This document shows positions 9,631 to 21,138 of a stretch of 64,000 bases of DNA, one piece after another (position 1 is the first letter of the stretch; each line of letters begins with the position of its first letter). Position numbers and translations under genes: made by a program. The stretch comes from Phaeosaccion multiseriatum (Eukaryota; Ochrophyta, other classes): the NCBI GenBank assembly GCA_965112735.1, contig OZ218950.1:3100001-3164000 (forward strand), in the 5' to 3' direction. The notes under the pieces are model-generated. The model ran no database searches, was not told the DNA's origin, and saw nothing but the letters and a program-made list of their open reading frames with translations.

Positions 9631-12586
9631 TGCTGCTGCCACCTCCCTCCTCGTCGTCCTCTGCACCGCTATCACCTCCATCCCCCTCCTTCGACTCGTC
9701 TGCACCAGTGCCACTTTCCTTCGCCCTCGCCCGCTTCGCCCGTTTTTTCGCGTCCGCCTGCTGCGCGCTCCATAAATTATACACGGTGGTCCACACCAGC
9801 TGATTGAAGCGGCGCTTGTGAGAATCAGAACGAGACTTGATGTCAAAGGCGTCTTTGACTGCGTCAAACATGCTTCGCGCTTCTTCAAGCGTCGGCTTGT
9901 CCTTCCAGAGCCCCTTTTCTTTCGCCGCGGATTCAATCGCACCCATCAAACAGCAAAATTTTGACATCCTTCGCTTCTCCGCCCTCCCCTGCACGTCTGC
10001 TGTCGTGAATTCTCGAAGGCGAGGAGTGCCTGTCATCCAAGCATCCCAAGCAGCGCGCACAGTGAAGCTAGGGACCTCAAAGTGCTCGGGAAGGGTATGC
10101 CACCGGCCGTTGTAGAGATACAGAGGTGGCTGATCTGCACCTGCACAAGAAGAAGAAGAGGGCGGGGCGCTGCTCGAACCCTCACCAAGGCCCAGAGTGC
10201 CTGCCTGGTGAGCCGCGAGAAGGTCGCTGAGCCCACTCTTAGAAAAGGCTGCGTCGAGGGTCGTCTGCAGGGCCCTGCTCACACCCAGACTGGTGACAGT
10301 GCCAGAGGCCTGTGCATTCTCCTCCAGAACGTCACGGATCAGCGTCTCCAAGTCGACCTTGATCGTCTGGCCCAACACCTCAAGCTTGCCGCCTAGAGAG
10401 GCCACGCTGTCCGCCACGACTTGGAATTGCCTCAGCTGCACGACGTGGGGAGGAATCCCGGTTGCAGAAATCTCGTCCGTCTCGTCCGGATACTTCAGCA
10501 CGACATGCTCTGAAAGGTCCGCCAGCAACCTTTGATCTCGGAAGAGCTGTGTCGTGAAAAGAGGGTGATTCTCCTGAAGAGTGCTGCGCAGAAAGCCGGC
10601 GTGGTACACCACACTGGCAAGACAGAATTCAGCCACCTTCCTCAATCTCAGCGGCACGTCCCTGAAGCAGCTCACAATGGCTCCCGCGAGCACGTCTTCA
10701 ATGCCCTCCTTCGCTGTGCCGTCCACCTTGAGGCGCTGAAAAAAGGGAGGAAGCAATGCAAACTCCTTCGCTGAGATGTTCGCCCCGGAGGCAGCCCGGC
10801 CCACATACTGATCTGCTGCATTGATGGGGTTGAAGTAGATGCCCTGGACGCCGGGAAGAGACCATCCCATTCGAAGTTGCACAGCAATTGGGTTGGGAGC
10901 AGCGGACGAGCCGCTTGTGACGTGCGAGGCAGCGCCCTTGCGCCCAGAATGAGTGCCGAGGTCCTCTGGAGTCAGCCCCATGCCTTCCAAAATGGACGAG
11001 TTCGCCGCCGCCGTACGTCTGAGGAAGCCGCAATACCTATCGTACTGATTGTTGCCAGCGAACAGCGCGTTCTTCTCAAAACCAAAGCTCAGGAGGTAAA
11101 CACCAAGCGCGAGGACGGGGCAGATCTCCGGCATGATTGGATTCGCGTAGACGTGGCGAGGATGTCGGGCCTTCTCTCCCAGCTGGTCGCCCTTTTGCTT
11201 CCCAAAATAGACGCAGAGCGCGTCCCCCTTCCACTCGAGATGATCGAGACAAATCTCCACACAGTTGGTGGCGCGGCACATCAGATTCCAGGAGAGAACG
11301 AGGAAGGGGTGGCCAAAGGCGCCCTGTCTGTGCCCGTTCTCACAGACTGCCGAGCTCAGCATTGCTGCGATGTACACAAGCGAAGGAAACAGTGGCAACC
11401 AAAGACGGCGTCAGGGCTAGGAAGTGAGTGGGGGGCAGTCAATGCATCAGCCACTTGTCTCCACCCACTCCACTAGTTTCCACTGTCCACTGACTCCACA
11501 CAGCTGGGAATTTACCTTTGGCAAGAGCGCGGTAGAGAGCGAACGGCATGGGAGCCTTCCCTTCTCTGACTTCGACATTTCCCTCCTGCTTCTCTCCTGC
11601 GATCGTCCTCTTCAGCCCCTTGGTGAGCGTCGCAAGGTCGCTTTGCAATTTGCGGTGCTGCTCCTCCTGATGGTAGTCTCTGTACAGATTGAAGAGTGCA
11701 GAGCGTTTCGACTGTGCACCGGCCTTGGATAAGCCCTTCGGCCCCTTCTTGACTTCAAGCAGCCACCCGAAGAACGCGTCGGCTGTCAGCAGATGGAACA
11801 GCAAAGGGTGCGGCGCCCGAGGTGCTTGGATCAAGTGTGCCTTCACCCGCTTCGTCCACTGCGCCTCAGCCTTCTTCTTGGCCTTTGCTTGGGCTTTCGC
11901 TGCTCTCGACACCTCAGCCGGCGTCTGCTGTGCCGCTGCAGTGGCACCACCCGCTCCGCCAGGTGCGGCGGCTGCTGCGGCTGCTGCTGCTCTCCTCTGT
12001 GCTTCCTCCTCTTCCCCATCTTCCCCGTCTTCCTCCTCTTCCCCCTCCGGTGGAGCAAATGCTGTCCTGAAGTCAGGGTCCAGAAGCTCCGGGTGCTTGC
12101 GGAAGAGGTATCGGATCAGCATCGTGGAGGCGCATGCATATCCACTTCTCGAGCGTGGGGCGATGGTGTTGTTTCGGGGGTTCTGAATCTGCTGCTGCTC
12201 TGCAGTAAGCGGTGCTTCTTCCCCCTCTGCTGCTGGTGCTTCCGGAACCGTAGCAACAGCGACGTCAGCCATGGTATACTCTGTTCTCCTGCAAATTCAC
12301 GTGGGAGATGCCCCTCCCACCACTGGCATCAGCTGTTACAGCCGGGTATCGTCCGCGCAGCCGCTGCTCCTCTTACATAGCTGCACTGTGCAAATATGCT
12401 GATGCTGTGAATGAAATAAACTCCACGTGGGGAGGGGGGGGAGAATGCCCCACAACCAAAAAATATTGGATAAAAAACTTGAAAAACGAGCATTTATGGC
12501 CCATAAAATATCCAAAACAATTATTTCGTGGGGCAGGTGCCCCACTTCACGGTACTATTAGACATACGGACTACAGAGAACTGAAA
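8950..12586 (-). mobile_element. Crypton-like tyrosine-recombinase DNA transposon, copy 1
   Basis: A 3.6-kb block almost identical to 20461-24094 (coordinate offset 11,511 at the left, 11,508 at the right, the 3-bp change being one CAG unit). Similarity stops at GAATCACCT on the left and CTGAAA on the right. It encodes one two-exon gene for a tyrosine recombinase with a GCR1-like DNA-binding region, the hallmark of Cryptons. Each end has a subterminal palindrome with arms GTGGGGC/GCCCCAC (8984-9002, spacer GAGAT; 12528-12545, spacer AGGT). Inside the left end are two tandem hairpins with arms TGGGTA/TACCCA (about 9012-9070). No long terminal inverted repeats are seen, as expected for Cryptons. 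Exact ends are inferred from the two-copy comparison. Confidence 0.85.
9209..12272 (-). CDS. Crypton tyrosine recombinase with GCR1_C-like domain and PHD-like zinc finger (copy 1)
   Basis: Two exons (12272-11516 and 11364-9209, intron of 151 nt, phase 1) give 970 residues. The first ~250 residues are an acidic/Ala-rich region plus a helical core-binding-like domain. The catalytic domain follows: Arg in LMCRATN (about R283), Lys in YFGKQKGD (about K308/K310), H-S-G-R (H391, R394), RMGWSLPGVQGIY with the likely Tyr nucleophile about Y429, then ADQYVGR. Further on, PEHFEVPSFTVRAAWDAW (around residue 700) resembles the GCR1_C DNA-binding domain of Cryptons. The C-terminus has poly-Ala/Gly tracts and ends with a Cys/His cluster (CSYGC, CPSERAC, HHMC, CMPC) that looks like a PHD-type finger. 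All catalytic positions are intact, so the copy may be active. It would cut and join DNA at the element ends in the nucleus. Confidence 0.88.
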
Positions 12587-12769
12587 CTGAAAGTGTGTGT
12601 TGGGTTGGGTGGTGTGCCACAGGAGACGACGCCCCTCACGCGTTGGTGCTCCAATTTTTTTCTTTTCTTTTTTTTGTGTTACAAAGACGCGAGGCATCGA
12701 GAACTGAGCCGCCCCTAACGGGGGCTAATAAAGAGACCCAGACTGTACTAGTCAAAACACACCCTGATC
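12587..12769. other. Spacer between Crypton copy 1 and the PPR gene
   Basis: A 183-bp stretch with a T-rich run at 12655-12678. It presumably carries the 5' UTR and promoter of the PPR gene. The transposon end therefore sits within 200 bp of that gene's start. Confidence 0.4.
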
Positions 12770-14673
12770 ATGTTGCAGCAGGCGCGGCGGCTGATGCTTT
12801 ACCGCAATGGAGCAGCCTCTCCTGCGGCCTCTCCTCTCGCGGTGGCCTTGAGGTGGAGCACCTGCGGTGGGCGGACAGGGGGGTCTCTTCAGAGGGAAGA
12901 GTCAGAGGCGGACAGTGAGACGGCAATGACAGGAGCAGGAGCAGCAGCAGGGGTCGATCCCGAGCCAAACGCTCCAGGCGAGGGCCCCTCGAGTGCAGCA
13001 GAATGGTTGGTGGTTGGGGAGCAGCAGCAGCCTACCCTTGGTTTCATTAGTAGTAGCCAACAAAGCAGCAACCGCAGCATCAGCAGGAGGAGGAGGAGAG
13101 CAACGGTTGACAGACGAGAAGTGCAGCGGAAGAAAATAAGAAGCCTCAGGATGGTGGAGATTGCAAGGCGATCGGGGAGCCAGGTAAGACAGCGCACAGA
13201 AAAAAAAGTGCAATGGAAAAGATCCATGACTCACCTGTGTGCAGACGGGGCTCCACCCGCCTCCACTTTCAACTTGGCCACGTGCTGGAGTGCTGGAGGG
13301 AGATTCGTCCCTGACCAGCGTGTTTCTTCTTGCGGGTACAGCGCCCTAGACTCTCTCGAGGGCATACGGCCTCTTGCCCCGTCTCCCATACACCCATACA
13401 CCTGCGCGTAGGCATTATCGAAGTATGAACGGATGTTTGTGTGCGTCAGCGTTACTGACTCTACACTCGCCCCCCCCCCGCCGCTCTTTCCCCTTCCTTT
13501 CCCAATACAAACCTGACTTTGTTGCCCTGCTTATCCGAACTCCCTTGCTCCCCTAATATCCACCACACAGCCCCCCTGGGCCACCGACAAAAATCCCCGT
13601 CACAGTAAGCATGTCAGCAGCAGTATTTTCTCTGAGGACATGGACGGAGATGTTATCTTCAGGCAAATCCACAAGCTAGGCCAGGAAGAGAAGGTACTGT
13701 ATTGTACTTACAAGCGCGACTGACGTTGAGCCCTTTTTCGTTCAAAACACGTTCTCTCTTCTCCCCCCACGCCCACACGCTGTTTTCCAATTGCAATGGG
13801 TCGAGGCGTCGCGCGAGCTAGTTCCAAAGTCTCCCGTAACTGTACTTCACTCACTCGTTGTTCCTTTCTTTTCGGCGCTTGTGCTCCTCAGTACGAGCAG
13901 GTGAAGCAACTCCTTCGTGACGCAGGCGAACGCGGCATCCGTCTCAGCCGTGGGGTGTTCAGGGCAGCGATATCGGTGTGTGGGAACAGTGGGGACTGGA
14001 GGGATGGAGAGTTGCTACCTGTTCAATATATCAGTCACCCAGATGCCACCACTCCACTAGGGAATCACCCGTGTGTGTGTGTGTGGGTGGGTGTTCCCGC
14101 GGGCACTTGTCGCTTTGCGTAGCCTCTTCCGCTTCTTGCTTCGCGGCGTCTTTCGCTCCCTACTTTCTTTGAAATTGCTCATACTTTCAATGCTGCATCA
14201 TGCTCTCTCGACCTACGCTGCATCTTGGCTCCCGCTCATCTCATGGCTGCATCCTTTGATTGCTCCCTGTGTACTCCTCGTTGCCATCCTGTCCTGTCCT
14301 GTGCATCGGACTGTTCATTCATCCCCCTGACTTGACCTCCACCTCTTGCCTCTGCCCCCGCCCCCTGCATCCGGTACTGCAGACGCTTGACGTGGGCGGA
14401 CAGTGGCGCGACGCCCTTGATATACTCCGAGATATGCGGGACGTGTACTTGCTTCCTCTGGACGGGGTGAGTGCTCACATCACACAACATCGGAGTTGGA
14501 TGGGATGGGCCATTCACACCTTCTCTCGTTGGGCCCGGTGGATTGTGCGCTCTGTGGAGCGAATAGTTTCATTCATTGATGGCATGGAGCTTCGAAGAGA
14601 GCACGCTGGAATGCGCGCGAGAGAGAGGATTCTTTCTGTCCATCCCAGCAACAGTAGTAGTAGCAGTAGCAGC

Positions 14674-14723
<50 letters not shown>

Positions 14724-16148
14724 CACATGCCATATGACTCATCTTGCCCTGCTTGCCCACCCCTACCCCCCCCAAAGGTTTGTTACGAGATTCTAATTAA
14801 GGCGAGCGGCTTGGACGGAGAGCGCGCAGTCATGCTCGACCTTTTGCGGGAGGTGAAAGAGGTATGTGAGTGTGTGAGTGTGTGTGAGTGTGAGAGTGTG
14901 TGTGTATGTGAGTGTGTGTCTGTGAGTGTGTGTATGTGAGTGTGTGTGTATGTGAGTATGTGTGTGTGTGTGAGTGTGTGTATGAGAGTGTGTGTGTGCA
15001 TGTGAGTGTGTGTGCATGTGAGTGTGTGTAATTGAGTGTCTGTGTGTATTTGAGTGTGTGTGGGGGGGGGTGGGTGGGGTCTTTGTGAGGGGAGGGAGGC
15101 TGAGATAGAAAGCCGGTCAGATTGGCAATCAGTCATCCGTCAGTCAGTCAGTCAGTCAGTCAGTCAGTCGGTCGGTCTGTCAGTCGTTCAGTCAGTCGGA
15201 CCGGCGGAAGAACCGCAGGGCAGGGAGAGCTCACATGTTGATGCATCATTTCACAGAGGTCGAAGGTGAACCAACAAGGTCGGCGTCTAATGCAGATGGG
15301 CAGACAATCTCCAGGCCTCACTCCCTACAACCCCTGCCAGTCTCACCGCTGCCCTCCTCCTCCTCCTCCTCCTCCTCCTCCTCCTCCTCCTCCTCCTCCT
15401 CCTCCTCCCTCTCTTCTTCCTCCTCCTCCTCCTGATCCTCTTTCTCCGTTGCCGTGGGTGTTTTTACATGTGTGTCTCGCAGCACGGCGATGAGGACCTC
15501 GCGAGGAGGGCCTTCAATACTGCCATTCGCGTCAACGTCATGTCCGAGTGAGTTCTCTGGAATACTTACCATTGTACTCCAACCTCTCCTCCTCCTCCTC
15601 CTCCTCATGCTCCTGTATGAAACGAAGCAGACTCTTTTCACTTCTGTTGACCCTGCGGTGCTCTGCCCCCCCCCCCCTCCCACCCCCTCTTCTCGCTTCT
15701 GTGCACGAATGAATCGCCTCTACAAAGCGACCTCAAGGGCGCGTGCAGCATTATAGAGCAAATGGAGCGCGGCGACGGGGAGATGGAGCTGTGCCGCATG
15801 GTAATTCAGTGACTGACGGACTGTAGCACTCCTGTGATCATTTCCACTCACTGTGATACTTACCACTGACTGATGCCGTTATATTGACCCACTTTCTCTC
15901 TCTCTCTCACACACACATACACTGTTCCCACCCTCAACCGGAGCAGATGTACATTCCCATGATCGCTCTATATGGGCGGGCAGGCAAGCCGGACGAAGCT
16001 GTGAGACTCTTTGAGGTGAGGAGGGGGGACAAAAAGGAGGAAGGGGCAAGGGAGTATGCGAAAACTGACGAGAAACGGACTTTGAGTTCCGCTTTTCAAG
16101 GCTGTCCAAAGCAAGTCCCTCTCAAGCCCACTCTGACCCAATGTCTTT

Positions 16149-16197
<49 letters not shown>

Positions 16198-19100
16198 CTT
16201 CTCCCTTGCACTGTGCTCACTTGTGCCGGGGGCAATTGCATTTTGGGCGTAAATGTGGTTCTGTGTCCTGGAATGGAATGGAATGGAATGGCGCTGCAGC
16301 AAATGGCGTATCGCGGCATAGAGAGGAATCGAGAGGCGTTCATGGCCACCATCCGAGCGTGTGCAGCGGGCGGCTGGCACGAGAGGTGAGGGGGGGAGGG
16401 GGGGAGGGAGGGAGGAAGGGAGGCAGGGAGAGCATGAGAGGGCGAGATTGCAAGTGTCAATCGTGCACAAATGCATGTCTCTCACGCTTTGCACACTCCC
16501 CTCCCTCCCATCGTTGTCCCAACGACCCTTTTTTCCCATGCTCCTCTTGGTATGCGTGCGTGCGTGCGTGCGTGCGTACGTGCGTGTGTGCAATGTGCCC
16601 CGCTCTTGCGGTTTGGCTTGCCCTCACCTCACCTCATCTTCATCTCACTTCACTTCATGCCACAGGGCCCTTCTGCTGTTCTCGCACATGGAGAGCGAGG
16701 GCTTCCAGCCGAGGGCCAGCGAATACCTAAGTGCCATGTTTGAGTGCGAGGAGAAGGCGGACCTCCAGGGGGCCCTGCGCATTCTAGAGACCATGCTGGA
16801 AGAGGTACGTGCGTGCGTGCGTGTATGGATGCGTGGATGTTTGTGTCTGCGTGCGTTTGTGCCTCTTGCGATGAATGACACTCCGTCTTCCCATCTCCGG
16901 CCGCCACTGCCGCCGCTCAGGGAGTGCCAGTGAGCAGCTCAGCGTGTCGGGTGGGAATGAAGGCCGTCATGCAGAGGGAGGGGGGAGACGACCTGAAGGG
17001 GCAGGGGAAGGGGGTAGAGGCGGGCTTGCAGGGGGCGGAGCTGTGGCTGAGGAGAGTGCTCGAGGTGAGTGACTGACATGGGCGTTGGCGTTGGCGTTGG
17101 CAATCGTCATTGACCTCAGATCGATCAGGGAAATGGGAGGGGGATGGCGGTGAGGGGAGGGCAAGGAAGGGGAGGGGAGGGGAGGGGAGGGGAGGGATCT
17201 GGCACCTCGCACTTGCTTTATCCCTGTTTGAAACTCGGCACTTGGTGATGGTCAGTGGCCACTCCTCTCACTTACGTACTCACTTACGTACTCTACATGT
17301 GCGCAAGACCCCAAAAGCTCTGCACTGAACCCTACTCTTACGACCGACCCACCCACGCACACACACCCCACGCACGCACAAACGCACGCACGCACACGCA
17401 TGTCCGCCCATGCACATGCCCCCCCCCCCCCCCCGGGACCCACACACACACACCCAGGGCGAGGTGTGCCCACCCCCAAGGAAGAGCGACCTGCTGCTCG
17501 TCCAATGCGTGATGCTGCAGCTGCTGGAGGCGGCGGGGCGGACAGAGGCGGCGCTGGAGCTCATGAGGGTAGAGAGGCTTGAGCACCGGGTCGACAAGTA
17601 CCTTAGGGAGAGGAGCGCAAACAGGAACAGGAATCGGAGGTGGAACAAAAACAGGAGGAGCAGGAGGATCAGCAGGAACTCAGCAGGTGGAGGTAGAGGA
17701 GGAGTTGGCGGTGGGGGTGGCGGTGGCGGCTCGCTCCTTCCTCTCACGCCCCTCAACCAAAGCAGCAGGACAACCCCACCCCACCTCGAGGCCCCGTATG
17801 CTGGGCATGCTGGTCCTGCTGCTGCTGCTGCTGCTGCTGCGGATGACGATAATAATGCGTATGACGGTAGCGATTATGGCGGACAGCAGGAGAGGGATCG
17901 CAGTCCTGATACCACCACGATGAACAACAACTACTACAACAACATCATCAACAACAACAACAACAACATCGACAGCAACAACCACTACAACTACAAGTAC
18001 AGGTGTGAGGGGTCGTTACGAGACCTTGAAGACGTCATCTTGATGTACGGAGCCGTAGCTCGGGCTTTGGCTGCGACTGGACTGCTGGCGGACAGCGTCA
18101 AGATCCTTCAACAAATCCCACGAGCGGTTTCCCTCAGGGCCCGTCAACGAATCCCACCGGACTCTGGGTGGCTTGGTGAGACAAGAGGGGTTGCTGGGGT
18201 TGCTCGAGGTCTTGCTCAGTGTTGGTTTCATCTTCCGGCTTCCCTTTCTCCGAGTGATACGAGGCTTGAGCTTGAGATGCCTCGAGGTGCTTTCTTCACG
18301 CGCGTTTCCGTCTCTCCTCCTCCTGCTGCTACTGCTACTGCTGCTGCTCTTGTTGTTGTTGCTGCTGCTGCTGCTGCTGCTGTCCCCCCACAGACTCCAC
18401 AGAGGAGTCCACCTTCGAGTGTGTGTTGGAGGCTTGCGGGCGCCAGGGAAAGGTAGAGCTTGCCGAGCAGACGCTGATCGCCATGTTTAAAATGCAAGTG
18501 GAGCCCTCGCCCACATGCTACTCCTGGGTAAGTCGGGTCGGTCGATTCACAGAGTATCAGAGAGAGAGAGAGTGAGAGAGAGAGTGAGAGAGAGAGGGGG
18601 GGCTGTCTCAGTCCGTCGTTTGGCATACATAACATACCTCGTGTCTTATTACCTGCATGTATTGATGCATCTCCATCATGACTTGACTGACAATGGTTGG
18701 TTTGGTTTGGTTTGGTTTGGTTCCCTTCTCTTCCCCTCCTTCGCCTTCGCAAACAAACGTAGGTACTGGTGGCTTGTGCCATGCAGGGAGAGGCAGGCGC
18801 GGCGGTGGACATTCTGTCTCGTGTCCGGGCCTCTGGGGTGGAGCTCGGCTCACTGGGGTACAATGCTGCGATAATTGCTTGCGCCAAGGGCGGGCGGCTG
18901 GAGCAGGCCGTGGCTCTGTTCGAAGCAGCGAAGAGCGCGAGGAGGAGGCCGGGAGGCGACAGAGAAGAGGAGGAGGGAAGGGTTGAACAGGAGCGGGAGC
19001 AGGGGCAGGGGCAGGGGCAGGAGGAGCTGCAGATTGAGATCAAGGGTCAGACTTACCAGGAGTTGATTTCCGCCGCCGCAGCAGCGCAGGAGGAGGGCCC

Positions 19101-20390
19101 TCATCGCGTAGAGCTGGTGACAAGGCTCTTCGAGGAGAGGAAGCAAGAGGCCAAGAGACTGGGGCCGTGTAGAGCGCGCATGTTGTCCACGGTTCTGTGG
19201 TGCTACACCCGCGGGGGCAAGGAAGACCTTGCCATTGAGCTCATGCGAGAGCTGATCCAACAAGAGCAGCTAAGGGGAGAGCTCACGTGGCCGGAATACC
19301 TGCCTCTACCGGTGTTTCCGAGTTTGAGTGGTGGCAGGCGGGGGGTGGGTGGCGGGGGGTGTGGCAGTGATGTCCAGAGCACGCCACCTGCTACTGCTAC
19401 TGGCAGTGCTGGTGGTGGTACTGGTGCTGATGCTGGTCGTGGGGATGGTGAAGATCTCCCCGCGAGGACTGAGAGTAGTGTCGCTTTCCACAGGAGGAAG
19501 AAGAAGGAGCAGCGGCAGGAAGAGGAGAGAACCGGCGGAGGCTCGCTGACGCGCATCAATACGTCGTGCTTCAACGCCGCGATGAGCGCTGCGATAAGGT
19601 AGGGGCGTAAGGTAGAGGAGAAGGCATCGATTGACTGTTGAGACATGGTCCAACTGACCACTGAAGGCGCTACAGGACGGTCTCTCTCACACACTCGTTT
19701 ATCTCTGTCTCTCTCCCTCTCTCTCTCCCTCTCTCTCTCTCTCTCCCTCCCCATCCCCCTCCTTTTCATACACATGTGTGCATGTATGCTGTGGGTGTGC
19801 ACGCTGTGTGTGTTTGCCGTGTTCCATCTCTAAGGCTGGACAACTCGAGCAGCGCGGCCACAGTGCGGTGGCTCATGGCCTCCATGGTGGGCCTCGCTCC
19901 CGGCAAGAGTCGATTGGCCCCAGACAAGGACTCCTTCCGCCTGTACCTCTGGGGCACAGCCAAGTCGGGAGAGGTAAGCGGCGTATATTTGTGTGTGTGT
20001 ATGTATGTGTGTGTGTGTGTGTGTGTGTGTGGAGGTTTGTCTGCTCTGTCTGCTCTGTCTTGTCTCTCAGTCTGTCCTTCCGTCCTTCCGTCAGATATCT
20101 ATCTGCACTAGGCACTAGGGAGGCTTCCTTCTCTCCGTCCCGCTCTCGCCGCACTTACTCGTGCCCTCCCCCCTCCCCTCCAACAGGTTGATGACTTCGT
20201 ACGTGCAGTGGACGAGGCGCGGGATGCCAACTGTGATGTGGTGACTGAGGACAGCTTTGCCGCGGCTGTGCTCAGGGCCCGCGCAAGAGGCAGTGACGCA
20301 GGAGAGGAGCGAGCGAGGAGGCACCTCGCCGTCGTGGCCGAGAAAGGACTCGACTGCTGGTTGGAGAGAGGAAGGAAGACAGTGAAGTAG
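12770..20390 (+). CDS. Pentatricopeptide-repeat (PPR) protein, organellar RNA-binding
   Basis: Sixteen exons join in frame (12770-13183, 13571-13693, 13892-13975, 14383-14466, 14778-14861, 15483-15547, 15728-15800, 15947-16015, 16300-16385, 16666-16804, 16921-17064, 17458-18175, 18394-18527, 18763-19598, 19835-19973, 20187-20390) for 1131 residues. Repeated 35-residue helical-pair motifs are visible, e.g. MYIPMIALYGRAGKPDEAVRL, ALLLFSHMESEGFQPRASEY, FECVLEACGRQGKVELAEQ, and YNAAIIACAKGGRLEQAVAL. PPR proteins bind single-stranded organellar RNA for processing, editing or translation. The Arg-rich, acid-free N-terminus suggests mitochondrial import; there is no ASAFAP-like motif. Exon 12 contains Gly, Ala, Asp and Asn/Tyr low-complexity inserts. 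Exons 3-5 are each exactly 84 nt. The gene lies between two direct Crypton copies, 183 bp after one and ~70 bp before the other. Confidence 0.88.
14652..14723. repeat. (AGT)n microsatellite in a PPR intron
   Basis: Trinucleotide tract of mostly AGT/AGC units inside the intron after PPR exon 4. Confidence 0.85.
14862..15060. repeat. GT-rich donor-proximal tract in a PPR intron
   Basis: About 200 bp of GTGTGA/GTATGTGA-type units starting directly at the GTATGT splice donor after exon 5. The unit resembles the donor consensus itself. Confidence 0.8.
15355..15432. repeat. (TCC)n microsatellite near a splice acceptor
   Basis: Pyrimidine trinucleotide tract of about 80 bp, roughly 50 bp upstream of the acceptor of PPR exon 6. 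It may serve as an oversized polypyrimidine tract. Confidence 0.8.
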
Positions 20391-20460
20391 ATGTGTCTTG
20401 TTTGTTGGTCGCCCAGTTGTAGGAGAGGAGCGAGGGGAAAATACTTTATTGACTTAATAG

Positions 20461-21104
20461 GAATCACCTAAGAAACTATTGATGACCGGTTTTGGTGGGG
20501 CGAGATGCCCCACTCGGTGAAAGTGGGTATTTTTAGTACCCAATTTTTTTAAAAGTGGGTATTTTTAGTACAGTACCCAATATGGACCAGTAGCGCCCCT
20601 CCCCCCCCCCCTCCTTTTTGGTGTATCTCTCCCCTCCTCCTCCAAAATATACTACGCTATGATATGACGATTTAATGGTATTACCACGATAACAATGGTA
20701 TTCATATTTACAGACACACTTAGTGTCCGTCCTCAATCATGCATGGCATACAGTAGTAGTCAAAATCGCCTTCCGCAAAACCCTTGCTGTCGCAAAACTC
20801 GACGGTGCACATGTGGTGCACGAGGTTTCCACACGCTCTTTCGGATGGGCAGAGGAACAGCTTGACTTGCGAGGGCTTAGTACAGCCATACGAGCATGTG
20901 AAGGCCATGTCTCCCTCTCTCAAGCCGCCCAACGACGGCGCTGCTGACGCGGCAGCAGCGGCAGTAGCGGCCGCAGCGGCCGCATCAGAGGCAGCAGCAG
21001 AAGCAGCATCAGAAGCAGTACCAGTACCAGTACGCTGTTTTTTTTGGGCCCCCCTTCCCCCACCCCTTCCTCCTCGTCCTCCTCCGGCTCCGCCTCCTCC
21101 TGTT

Positions 21105-21138
<34 letters not shown>

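Noticed and set aside
9273-9803. Plus-strand frames opposite the Crypton recombinase
   Set aside because: Shadows of the Ala/Gly/Ser-rich minus-strand gene; repeated in copy 2 only because the DNA is repeated.
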